Source: Chlamydiota bacterium (lineage in GTDB: Bacteria > Chlamydiota > Chlamydiia > Chlamydiales > JABDDJ01). Taken from it: DNA of 40,154 bases. The position numbers and the translations under genes are program-made. The DNA lies in NCBI GenBank assembly GCA_013287645.1, contig JABDDJ010000014.1, positions 1 through 40,154 of the forward strand. The letters are read 5' to 3'. Of this stretch, positions 15,767 through 23,238 are shown in pieces; within the stretch, counting starts at the first letter, position 1; every line of letters begins with the position of its first letter. The notes below the pieces were generated by a model, which did not search any database, was not told the DNA's origin, and was given only the letters and a program-made list of their open reading frames with translations.

Positions 15767-16897
15767 TCACTTAAGTAAGGGCAAAGGCTCCCATGTAATA
15801 AAAGGTTTAATTCGGTTTTTGTATCTTCCTAGATCATCGTAATACATGACATCATATACTGAATCATACGCATGAAAATGTTGATTAGCTCTATGTAAAG
15901 AGTTATAACATGGCACAATGCCGATATTATCCTGTCCTAATAATCTCTTGCGAATACCTTCAGGATTCTCAATTGTGATGGGTAATCCTGCCTCATGAAT
16001 ACCTAAAAACATGCAGATTGTTTCCTTTAATCTACTGATGGAACGACCGCAAAGCTGTACAATAAAGCCCTCTTCACCATAGCGGCTACGAGATACTGAA
16101 AGATCAATATGCGTCGTATTACCACCACGCTTAATTTCCCATGGGTGTCCGCCTCTTGTTCTTTTGGGATGCTTGCCATCAATCCAATCTGCAAATTCCT
16201 CTGTGGAGTTTTCTGCAATTTCCAACAAACCCTCATCTCTACCATCTGCATACCGTTCATACATTTGGCGACCGGACAAATTTTCATCAACATGGTCATC
16301 TTTCCTTTGCCCTGAGATGTACGCTATCTTGCAATATTCGAAATAATCTTTTGCTGTCATAGAAGGCAGAATTGGATTGTGATAAGCACTAACATTTCCT
16401 TGCTCAACTAGTTTGATCATTTTTTTTGTTTTAGCTTTGCCCAATTCCTGATCAATCCTATACATATCCGTAAGCGATTTCCTTACGAGAGAATTACATA
16501 CAATGCCGTATCGACGATTGAGAGGGTAAGATAACCATATTTGTTTGTTTGCTTTGATCCAGTCTTTTTTCACATTTTTGAGCCAGTTGCGAGCTGAAGA
16601 AATAAGACCATGCCAATCTTTAGTAGGGTTGCCAACTCCAGGTAGAGAGTCAAATGAGGAGGTCGCTTGAACGCTTTTATTCATTCGAATTTCCAAAGAA
16701 CACAGCTTTCCGTCAATAAGACCGATATAAAAAATGTCCTTGAATTTTGTTACACGCATGTAGTGGTAGACAATCTGGCGAGCAGTTTTATGAGGAAAAA
16801 TGACCTCCCATATACGATCAATGCTCTCGATCGAGTAATCTAATTGCTCCAATTCTGCAATTAAACCATATACATTTTCTTCGAATTGCTGATTCAT
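15767..16897 (-). CDS. hypothetical protein, accessory
   Basis: A 376-residue soluble protein with no family that I can name. The most distinctive segment is GGHPWEIKRGGNTTHIDLSV followed by a strand-rich region (about 245-275), which looks like a conserved enzymatic or binding core. The N-terminal half is helical and rich in Lys and Trp. No signal peptide or membrane segment is visible. The start at 16897 lies inside a 121-bp repeat whose other copy keeps its first four codons. The gene converges with the MNT/HEPN module, so both lie between the repeat copies. Confidence 0.65.
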   Translation of the reverse strand: MNQQFEENVYGLIAELEQLDYSIESIDRIWEVIFPHKTARQIVYHYMRVTKFKDIFYIGLIDGKLCSLEIRMNKSVQATSSFDSLPGVGNPTKDWHGLISSARNWLKNVKKDWIKANKQIWLSYPLNRRYGIVCNSLVRKSLTDMYRIDQELGKAKTKKMIKLVEQGNVSAYHNPILPSMTAKDYFEYCKIAYISGQRKDDHVDENLSGRQMYERYADGRDEGLLEIAENSTEEFADWIDGKHPKRTRGGHPWEIKRGGNTTHIDLSVSRSRYGEEGFIVQLCGRSISRLKETICMFLGIHEAGLPITIENPEGIRKRLLGQDNIGIVPCYNSLHRANQHFHAYDSVYDVMYYDDLGRYKNRIKPFITWEPLPLLK

Positions 16898-17006
16898 TGT
16901 GATCCAAAATATATAGGTTCTTATTTTCTTTCCATAAAAGTCAAGTGCGTAAAAATTGCCAAAATACTATATTTTTAAGACGATGCTGACAAGAGAGAGG
17001 TTCAAT
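16886..17006. repeat. 121-bp direct repeat, copy 2 (native divergent promoter)
   Basis: This copy spans the first four codons and upstream region of the 376-residue gene on the minus strand and the upstream region of the DUF29 gene on the plus strand. TTGACT about 50 bases before the minus-strand ATG and a TATATT nearer to it are possible promoter parts, but their spacing (23 bases) is poor. The copy at 14939-15059 differs at six positions. Confidence 0.93.
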
Positions 17007-17053
17007 TTCTTAAAAAGTCTACATTCTCGTATACTAATGACGTGAGGTACCTA

Positions 17054-17569
17054 ATGGCTACACAAAAAAAAATAGTATCCTATCGTCCAAAAAAAATGGC
17101 GATTGCCGCAACTTCTACTGATGAAAAATCACTTGCAGTTCCGCTTTACGATAAAGATTTCTATAAATGGACATCAACACAGTCTAAATTGCTACGCAAA
17201 GGAAAATATTCAAAATTGGACATACAGAATCTGATAGAGGAGATTGAATCTTTGGGAAGGTCGGAAAAAAGAACGCTGATGAGCTATTTAGAAGTACTAT
17301 TAATGCACATGCTAAAGGTTGAATATCAACCAAAAAAGCACACATCATCTTGGGATGCTTCTATCAAAGAAGCTGGCTATAAAACTCAAAAAGCTTTATC
17401 TGAAAATCCTAGCTTAAAACCAAAGTTAAAAGAGATTTATAAAGATGCTTATTTTTCTGCACGTCTTAAAGCCGTAGTAGAAACAGGGTTAAAAGAAAGC
17501 ACATTCCCAGAAGAATGTCCTTGGACTTTAAAAGATCTATTTCCAAATTTAGAGAAAAAATATTGTTAA
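17054..17569 (+). CDS. DUF29 family protein
   Basis: A 171-residue protein of the DUF29 family, recognised from LYDKDFYKWTSTQSKLLRKG, then LIEEIESLGRSEKR, LLMHMLK and the end ECPWTLKDLFP. DUF29 proteins are about 140-150 residues long, helical and of unknown function, and often occur near toxin-antitoxin genes. Here about 30 extra N-terminal residues rich in Lys and Ala precede the domain. I chose the ATG at 17054 over the GTG at 17042 because GAGG lies seven bases before it. It sits at the right edge of the MNT/HEPN insertion. Confidence 0.82.
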   Translation: MATQKKIVSYRPKKMAIAATSTDEKSLAVPLYDKDFYKWTSTQSKLLRKGKYSKLDIQNLIEEIESLGRSEKRTLMSYLEVLLMHMLKVEYQPKKHTSSWDASIKEAGYKTQKALSENPSLKPKLKEIYKDAYFSARLKAVVETGLKESTFPEECPWTLKDLFPNLEKKYC

Positions 17570-17668
17570 AATAAGTACTCAATTCGCTTTCCATAAATCA
17601 CGAGGGCCGTTCGTTATGCATGCTTATTCTAAATTAATTCAACGCATGTCGTATCTACGAAGGTTATT

Positions 17669-17725
17669 ATGACACCCGAAGAACTGGCAAGTCTTCATCC
17701 TGGATATTTTTTTAAGTACTCATGA
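17669..17725 (+). pseudogene. 18-codon stub resembling the start of a DUF7002 gene
   Basis: A good ribosome site (GAAGG) precedes an ATG and the peptide MTPEELASLHPGYFFKYS, then a stop. MTPEELA-x-x-HP resembles the N-terminus of DUF7002 proteins as I remember them. The stub overlaps the 3' end of the convergent GlsB-type gene, which suggests a deletion or rearrangement joined the two. The family match rests on about eleven residues. Confidence 0.35.
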
Positions 17726-17949
17726 TAGATGAATAGGATGATCATAGCTCCTATTAAGGACATAAAAAAACCAGCTTGTTGACCTTCAGCATATAGACCT
17801 AAGTTTTGCCCTAGGAATTTTCCAAGTAAAGCACCGGCTATGCCAAGCAGGGTTGTCATGATGAAACCTGAGATATTTCTACCAGGTACTATGGCTCTTG
17901 CAAAAAGTCCAACAAAAAAACCAATGATAATTGTCAGAATTATTTCCAT
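17695..17949 (-). CDS. GlsB/YeaQ/YmgE-type small membrane protein
   Basis: An 84-residue protein of three hydrophobic helices: IILTIIIGFFVGLFARAIVPG, the Gly-rich FIMTTLLGIAGALLGKFLG, and FFMSLIGAMIILFIYHEYLKK at the C-terminus. This is the GlsB/YeaQ/YmgE (transglycosylase-associated) family, a small inner-membrane protein linked to general stress in other bacteria. Its length is normal. I chose ATG 17949, with GGAGA six bases upstream, over a start 11 codons earlier. The enzymatic name of the family is historical and not proven. Confidence 0.85.
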   Translation of the reverse strand: MEIILTIIIGFFVGLFARAIVPGRNISGFIMTTLLGIAGALLGKFLGQNLGLYAEGQQAGFFMSLIGAMIILFIYHEYLKKYPG

Positions 17950-18142
17950 ACTATCTCCAAGATAAAGTTCAAAGAAATACAACAGCTCTTATAACTTTAT
18001 TAAGCAGGTAAAATAAAATTTTTACAACCAAATAAAGATACCTTGAGAAATGTTATATAGTCTACCTAAAAGTCATATTGACTTTATGTATTTAAAGAGG
18101 GAAAAGATGTAAGGATATTTTTTGATTAAAAGAGGAATTCAA

Positions 18143-18664
18143 ATGAATAAATATCTTTATGTTATAGGGCTATTCCTAGCCCAACTAGCAACAACCCCTC
18201 TTTTAGGTGCAAGCTGGGGTACTTCTATCCAGATTTCAGTTAATACTAATGCACTTATTCCATTAGTAGGAGCGGACAGCCTTGGAAATGTGGTAAGTAT
18301 TTGGTTGGAGTCTAATGGCTCAAACTATTTGCTAAGAAGTGCAACTTTATCCGCTACTTCGGGAACTTGGTCTACTCCAGTGACTATATCCACAACTGGT
18401 CTTGAAGCACGAGATCCTCAACTTGCCGTTGATTCAAGTGGTAATGCCATAGCTGTTTGGAGAGCTGTGGGAGTTTTTTCTAAGATTAATGCTGCAACAT
18501 TGACTTCAGGCGGAAGTTGGTCAGCCCCTACAATTCTTTCAACCTCAGCTGTAAATTCCTTTCAGCCGGAGGTCACTTCCAAAGGAGGAGCAGGGCAATG
18601 GACAGTTGTGTGGACAGAATTTGATGGTACACATACAACAGTACATACGGCAACATTTAGCTAA
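18143..18664 (+). CDS. secreted beta-strand repeat protein
   Basis: A 173-residue protein with a signal peptide (about residues 1-23, ending LLGA). Two similar units of about 55 residues follow, each with a strand ending W-S-[AT]-P-x-x-[IL]-S-T (TWSTPVTISTT, SWSAPTILSTS) and a following D-x-x-G-N-[AV]-x-[AS]-[IV]-W core (DSLGNVVSIW, DSSGNAIAVW). This looks like propeller or sandwich repeats of the kind found in surface proteins. Full propellers need more units, so it may be truncated; the DNA after its stop holds repeat-like debris and a tRNA fragment. AGAGGA precedes the chosen ATG. A 7-bp inverted repeat (AAAGTCA/TGACTTT at about 18069-18085) lies upstream. Confidence 0.7.
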   Translation: MNKYLYVIGLFLAQLATTPLLGASWGTSIQISVNTNALIPLVGADSLGNVVSIWLESNGSNYLLRSATLSATSGTWSTPVTISTTGLEARDPQLAVDSSGNAIAVWRAVGVFSKINAATLTSGGSWSAPTILSTSAVNSFQPEVTSKGGAGQWTVVWTEFDGTHTTVHTATFS

Positions 18665-18764
18665 AACTCCGGCTATTACCTTGGGCTGGTTCAGGCCTGA
18701 CACCGATCCCCAGCCTTGTGCGTAAAATTGCGTGATTTGACTTCATCCTTCATCCTTTCAAAAT

Positions 18765-18779
18765 TGGGGGCGGCTGGAC
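18765..18779. repeat. tRNA-Tyr 3'-end copy, candidate attachment site
   Basis: TGGGGGCGGCTGGAC is identical to 23006-23020, the 3' end of the tRNA-Tyr gene (discriminator base, acceptor strand and part of the T arm). Both copies have the same orientation and the second lies on the 3' side of the tRNA, exactly the geometry left by site-specific integration into a tRNA gene. A chance 15-base match in this window is unlikely. No integrase gene is visible between the copies. Confidence 0.6.
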
Positions 18780-18951
18780 GCATTCAGAACTTTGGATTGA
18801 GTACTATTTCAAAATTTCATTTATAATTTCAAAAAATTTATGCCTTATGTTAATTAAATTGATTGAAAAATGATATTTAAGTGACTATTTAAATATACTT
18901 TTAATATATAAATTATTATATTTATATTATATTTATTATTGAGGTTAGTTT

Positions 18952-19818
18952 ATGTTTCCAGTAAATCATAATGACATTAGTATAGGGCAAATAGGGCCTG
19001 TTGAGTTTGTTTGCGATGGGGTCTTTACAGCTAAAGCAATAGCACCAAGTGGAGAAAAAATATATTTTGGAATAGAGACTATAGAAAATAGTGATAAGAA
19101 CAAATGGGAATTATACAAGATTTCAGCATCAACTTTAGTAGAAGGAGAATATTGCGATATTAGCATAGGAAGTTTCGTTGAGCTTGGATCTCGTGTTAAC
19201 GATATGACTGGACTTAGGGAATTTCTTATAACACGGACCCATCCCGACCATTGGACATCTGATCCAATAAAATTTGAAGAACTTTGCATCAAACTACGAG
19301 AGCGCAACATCACAATCGATAGCTCTAAAGCAAAAGAATTATCAACCATTCCTTATGCATCAAACGGTGTAAATGTGAACACACAAACGCATATGGTTTA
19401 TGTATCTAAATCACCAGTTATTGGAAGGATCAATTTTGTTGCAAAGTCAAAGGGATTCGGTGGGTATATTGACAGATATGGTGACCTAATCTTGTCTGTC
19501 GGTGTAACTATTAGTGATGTGGTAGAAAATAGAGGTATCTTTAAGAATCCTTTGTGTGTCGTTGAAGGAGGATATGCGGGAATTGCTATGATGGCCCACA
19601 GTTTTACTTGCATGGTAATTGAGAATAATTGGCCTGAAGTGAAAACGTTTAAAGTACGACCCTTGAAAAAGATGGCTGAAATTTTTATAAATTCTTTCCC
19701 CAAAGATAAAATAACCGTCAATGGTATTCGTAGTGATATATATGACAAAGGTTTTGATTATGAACAGGACGTTCAAGTACCTGTAAAAGTTCTTGCTAGT
19801 CTCCATCGTGCAGGGTAG
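18952..19818 (+). CDS. hypothetical protein inside the tRNA-Tyr-bounded segment
   Basis: A 288-residue soluble protein I do not recognise. It has no signal peptide. The pattern is mixed alpha/beta, with IGRINFVAKSKGFGGYIDRY at about 160-180 and a hydrophobic Gly/Ala-rich stretch (YAGIAMMAHSFTCMVIE) at about 205-222. GAGG precedes ATG 18952. It stands alone between the secreted 173-residue gene and the Kelch gene and appears to belong to the possible integrated island. The following 270 bp hold no convincing gene. Confidence 0.65.
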   Translation: MFPVNHNDISIGQIGPVEFVCDGVFTAKAIAPSGEKIYFGIETIENSDKNKWELYKISASTLVEGEYCDISIGSFVELGSRVNDMTGLREFLITRTHPDHWTSDPIKFEELCIKLRERNITIDSSKAKELSTIPYASNGVNVNTQTHMVYVSKSPVIGRINFVAKSKGFGGYIDRYGDLILSVGVTISDVVENRGIFKNPLCVVEGGYAGIAMMAHSFTCMVIENNWPEVKTFKVRPLKKMAEIFINSFPKDKITVNGIRSDIYDKGFDYEQDVQVPVKVLASLHRAG

Positions 19819-20094
19819 TGTCAAACGTTGGTAGATTTTTAGCTTGCTGAACGTAGAGGTTTCTCATGTGGTAAAGGCGCTCGGTAAAACCACCATCTTT
19901 GCCTCTTTATATCACCATATTAGAATTGGTCCTCATAGCTGGCAGTCAAATGATTCGCTATTCTCAATGCATCAAGAAAAAAATTGAAAATTAAAGTGAG
20001 GTATTAGACCTAGGCTGACCCCTTGAATTTTTGCTGACAATAATATTAATTTTAGATACATGAACATTCAAATTTATCAAAGGAAAAGAGGGTC

Positions 20095-22752
20095 ATGATT
20101 CAAAAAATTGGAAAGTTGCTCCCCACTTTTATCTTTCTCTTCTCTTTGTTTAGCAAACTCTATGCTGCTCCTTGTGTTGATTGGGACTTATTAATACCTA
20201 CTGCTCGGAATGCTGCTTCGATGGCTTTTGATGCGACAACTAATCAGACAATTCTCTTTGGAGGTTTCAGTAATGGCCAATCTTTGAATGATACCTGGAG
20301 CTGGGATGGAACCAAATGGACAGAACTTTTTCCTGCAAATTCACCGCCTGCCCGGCAATTTGGTTCTTTGGCTTTTGACGCCAACACAAATCAATTAATT
20401 CTATTTGGTGGGTCCGGTAATAGTGGAAATTTGAACGATACTTGGAGTTGGGATGGCACTAATTGGACTCAGCTTAATCCTTCCACATCTCCTCCTGCGC
20501 GCTCACTTGCCTCTTTGGCCTTTGATTCAACAAACAATCAGCTGATTCTCTTTGGAGGTTCAGGGGGTAGTGGAAGTTTGAACGATACTTGGAATTGGAC
20601 TGGAACAGATTGGCAACAACTTTCTCCTGTAACTTCCCCTTCAGCTCGCGCGAGTGCTACCATGGCATATGATTCAACTTCCAATCAAATGATTCTCTTT
20701 GGAGGTAATAGTGGTACATTATTAAACGAGACCTGGAACTGGACTGGAACAAATTGGCAACAACTTTCTCCTGCAACTTCCCCGCCCCCCCGCCAAAATT
20801 CTATCATGGCCTATGATCCAGCCATTAATCAGATGATTCTTTTTGGAGGGTTTGGTACTAGTTCAACCTTGGGCGACACCTGGAACTGGACTGGAACTGA
20901 TTGGCAACAACTTATTCCTTCTACTTCTCCTGCTGCACGGGCTTCCGCTTCCTTTGCCCTAGATACAAACAATAAACTGATTCTCTTTGGAGGCGTAGAC
21001 GGTAACTTCTTTGATGATACCTGGAGCTGGAATGGGACTAATTGGAGCATACTTTCTAATCCTCCCTCTTCTCGCTCATTCGCTTCCATGGCCTTTGATT
21101 CAATCAGTAATCAGCTGATACTCTTTGGAGGTTTCGGCAATACTTCAACGTTGAACGACACCTTTAACTGGGATGGAATTGCATGGACGCAACTTTTCCC
21201 TTTAACTTCCCCTCCCGCCCGTGGATCCGCTTCTACGGCCTTTAATTCTACAACCAATCAGTTGATTCTCTTTGGAGGTTTCGGGGTATCCAATGTGCTG
21301 GACGATACGTGGAATTGGAATGGTACGAATTGGACGCAGCTTTTTCCTGCGACATCGCCACCTGCTCGCTCAGATGCTCCCATGGCCTTTGATCCTGCGA
21401 CCAGCCAACAGATTCTTTTTGGAGGCTTTGACGGTACTGATGTGGTTGGCGATACATGGAACTGGGATGGAACGACTTGGACGCAACTTTTTCCTTCTAC
21501 ATCACCTTCTGCTCGCTCAGACTCTGCTATGGCGTTTGATCCTGTGACCAATCAGCTGATTCTTTTTGGAGGCGCAGGCAACAGCGGAAGCTTGAATGAC
21601 ACTTGGCGCTGGGATGGAACAGACTGGACGCAGCTTTTTCCTGCGACATCGCCACCTGCTCGCTCAGATGCCGTCATGGCGTTTGATCCAGGGACCGATC
21701 AGGTGATTCTTTTTGGAGGTCGTGGCGCTTTCGGAGACTTGAGAGATACTTGGAGTTGGGATGGGGTTACGTGGAGGGAGCTCTCTACTTCTAGGTCACC
21801 GGATTTTTCAGATGGCACTGTCATGGTTTTTGATTCAGCTACAGATCAGATGGTTCTCTTTGATGCTGTAGGAAATACCTGGAACTGGGCGAGCTTTCCG
21901 GCCTTCTTTGCTGTAGCTACTCCCTCCAGCGAGTCGATATGTAGTGGAGAGACGACATCTATTTCCCTTAGTTCAAATGTTTCAGGCGCAACATTTAGCT
22001 GGACTGTTTCTGCTGATGGTATCACTGGAGCCTCAGATGGAAGTGGACCATTGATCGCTCAAACTTTATTGACTAACTCAACTTCTGCGGGCATTGCCAC
22101 TTACACTGTTACACCTACAAGGCCCACAGGATGCCAAGGATCCCCCATAACTATAGTTGTGACAGTGAATCTACTTCCTTTTGCAGCAGCAACACCCCCT
22201 AGTCAAACTATATTTAGTGGAGAAACGACATCTATTGCCCTTACTTCAAATGTTCCAGGAACCACGTTTAGTTGGACGGCTGCTGCCGTTGACGTTTCAG
22301 GTGCATCAAATGGAAGCGGTTCCTTGATTGCTCAAACTTTATCGGCTACCGCGTTCTCCGGCACTGTCACCTATACAATTACTCCTACAAGTCCTTTTGG
22401 ATGCCCAGGATCACCTTTTATTGCCGTAATAACAGTCAGGTCTAGTTCCAATGTTATTCTTCCACCTACTCATGTCAAAGGATTCAAGGTATCAAATAAA
22501 TTTCTAACTCAAACAATCGTGGTCAATGTCATCAAATGGATGCCCCCTAATGGAGGAAATCCTCCAGCCTTCTACTTAATTTATCGTGATGCTGAATTGA
22601 CAACGCTTGCAGCTAAAATTCCTGATAATCAAAAACTTATATTTGAGGATAGTCCCCGCAATTCTCTAGAAACAAATACCTACTATATTCTCTCTGTCAA
22701 CAGGTTTGGTAATCAATCTGAAGCTGTACTGGTTCCAATTAAAAAGAAATGA
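20095..22752 (+). CDS. secreted Kelch-repeat protein with Ig-like and Fn3-like domains
   Basis: An 885-residue exported protein. After a signal peptide (about 1-23, ending LYAA) come eleven full repeats and one degenerate repeat of about 49 residues with the core TNQLILFGG...LNDTWNWDGT and TSPPAR (to about residue 600). These are Kelch repeats and enough for two propellers. Two related Ig/PKD-like domains follow (about 605-695 and 697-782; CSGETTSISL, then TFSWT and TYTVTPT), then an Fn3-like C-terminus (783-885, FYLIYRD, YYILSVN). The design suggests a surface or secreted adhesin or host-interaction protein. Several repeats are nearly identical in DNA, so copy number may vary. There is no outer-membrane anchor or barrel. 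Confidence 0.88.
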   Translation: MIQKIGKLLPTFIFLFSLFSKLYAAPCVDWDLLIPTARNAASMAFDATTNQTILFGGFSNGQSLNDTWSWDGTKWTELFPANSPPARQFGSLAFDANTNQLILFGGSGNSGNLNDTWSWDGTNWTQLNPSTSPPARSLASLAFDSTNNQLILFGGSGGSGSLNDTWNWTGTDWQQLSPVTSPSARASATMAYDSTSNQMILFGGNSGTLLNETWNWTGTNWQQLSPATSPPPRQNSIMAYDPAINQMILFGGFGTSSTLGDTWNWTGTDWQQLIPSTSPAARASASFALDTNNKLILFGGVDGNFFDDTWSWNGTNWSILSNPPSSRSFASMAFDSISNQLILFGGFGNTSTLNDTFNWDGIAWTQLFPLTSPPARGSASTAFNSTTNQLILFGGFGVSNVLDDTWNWNGTNWTQLFPATSPPARSDAPMAFDPATSQQILFGGFDGTDVVGDTWNWDGTTWTQLFPSTSPSARSDSAMAFDPVTNQLILFGGAGNSGSLNDTWRWDGTDWTQLFPATSPPARSDAVMAFDPGTDQVILFGGRGAFGDLRDTWSWDGVTWRELSTSRSPDFSDGTVMVFDSATDQMVLFDAVGNTWNWASFPAFFAVATPSSESICSGETTSISLSSNVSGATFSWTVSADGITGASDGSGPLIAQTLLTNSTSAGIATYTVTPTRPTGCQGSPITIVVTVNLLPFAAATPPSQTIFSGETTSIALTSNVPGTTFSWTAAAVDVSGASNGSGSLIAQTLSATAFSGTVTYTITPTSPFGCPGSPFIAVITVRSSSNVILPPTHVKGFKVSNKFLTQTIVVNVIKWMPPNGGNPPAFYLIYRDAELTTLAAKIPDNQKLIFEDSPRNSLETNTYYILSVNRFGNQSEAVLVPIKKK

Positions 22753-22769
22753 AATTATGTTAGGTGTCA

Positions 22770-22793
22770 GGCCTAACATTCTGACATTTCTCA
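22770..22793. repeat. 24-bp dispersed repeat, copy B
   Basis: Similar to 15729-15752 (20 of 24 positions), located 18 bases after the Kelch gene stop and preceded by GTGTCA, which makes GTGTCAGGCCTAACATTC. The remaining 200 bp up to the tRNA genes hold a weak 62-codon minus-strand frame that I do not accept as a gene. Confidence 0.4.
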
Positions 22794-23005
22794 AGAATGA
22801 CAAGTAAAAATCTTGTTAGTGAGTTTCTGGAGAAAATAAAAAAAGCCATTTCCAACTGCAAATTCGCAGATTGAAAATAGCCTACTACATTCAGTGGTTG
22901 ATTATGTTCTGTTGCAATCAATTGTTCCATCGTTGTCCCATGAAGCATTTAACATGTTGTTAAAGCTAGTAGGACAACGACTGTAAACCCTTGATACTTA
23001 GACGA

Positions 23006-23087
23006 TGGGGGCGGCTGGACTCGAACCAGCGAATCCCGAAGGAGAGGGAGTTACAGTCCCTTGCAATTGCCGCTATGCGACACCCCC
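23006..23087 (-). tRNA. tRNA-Tyr (GTA)
   Basis: An 82-base class II tRNA. The acceptor strand GGGGGTG pairs with CGCCCCC (including one T-G pair), the discriminator is A at 23006, and CCA is not encoded. The anticodon loop CTGTAAC places GTA at 23052-23054 (complement). A long variable arm (CTCCTTCGGG) is typical of bacterial tRNA-Tyr, and the T arm has GGTTCGAGTCC. It lies 10 bases after tRNA-Thr and its 3' end may be an integration target. Confidence 0.97.
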
Positions 23088-23097
23088 TGATGTGGAA

Positions 23098-23170
23098 TGC
23101 TGACAGTAGGAATTGAACCCACAACCGTCCGATTACAAGTCGGGTGCTCTACCAATTGAGCTATGTCAGC
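23098..23170 (-). tRNA. tRNA-Thr (TGT)
   Basis: A 73-base tRNA with acceptor GCTGACA pairing with TGTCAGC, discriminator A, D arm (AGCTCAATTGGTAGAGC) and T arm (GGTTCAATTCC). The anticodon TGT at 23135-23137 (complement) reads ACA and related Thr codons. CCA is not encoded. It precedes tRNA-Tyr in the same direction, probably in one transcript. Confidence 0.97.
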
Positions 23171-23238
23171 GCATGGCCGAAATACTAGCAAAGAGTGGGG
23201 ATTCTAGGCAATGGAGAAGAGTTTTTTGTTATAAAACA

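Noticed and set aside
18107..18112. Start-stop ATGTAA after an AGAGGG site, upstream of the 173-residue secreted gene
   Set aside because: It could regulate translation, but a six-base motif in AT-rich leader DNA is likely to be chance.
19819..19909. Minus-strand stretch encoding RGKDGGFTERLYHMRNLYVQ and about ten more residues
   Set aside because: It looks protein-like but has a stop just upstream, no start codon with a ribosome site and no family I can name; possible remnant only.
20829..21551. Several long antisense and alternate-frame open frames inside the Kelch gene
   Set aside because: They recur because the Kelch repeats are periodic in DNA; their composition follows the sense repeats and they lack ribosome sites.
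20220..21890. Regularly spaced DNA repeats that could suggest a CRISPR-like array
   Set aside because: The period is about 147 bp, the spacers are coding and the repeats translate to Kelch units in one frame.
22760..22948. 62-codon minus-strand frame between the Kelch gene and tRNA-Tyr
   Set aside because: No clear ribosome site or family; its end overlaps the dispersed 24-bp repeat, so it is more likely element debris.
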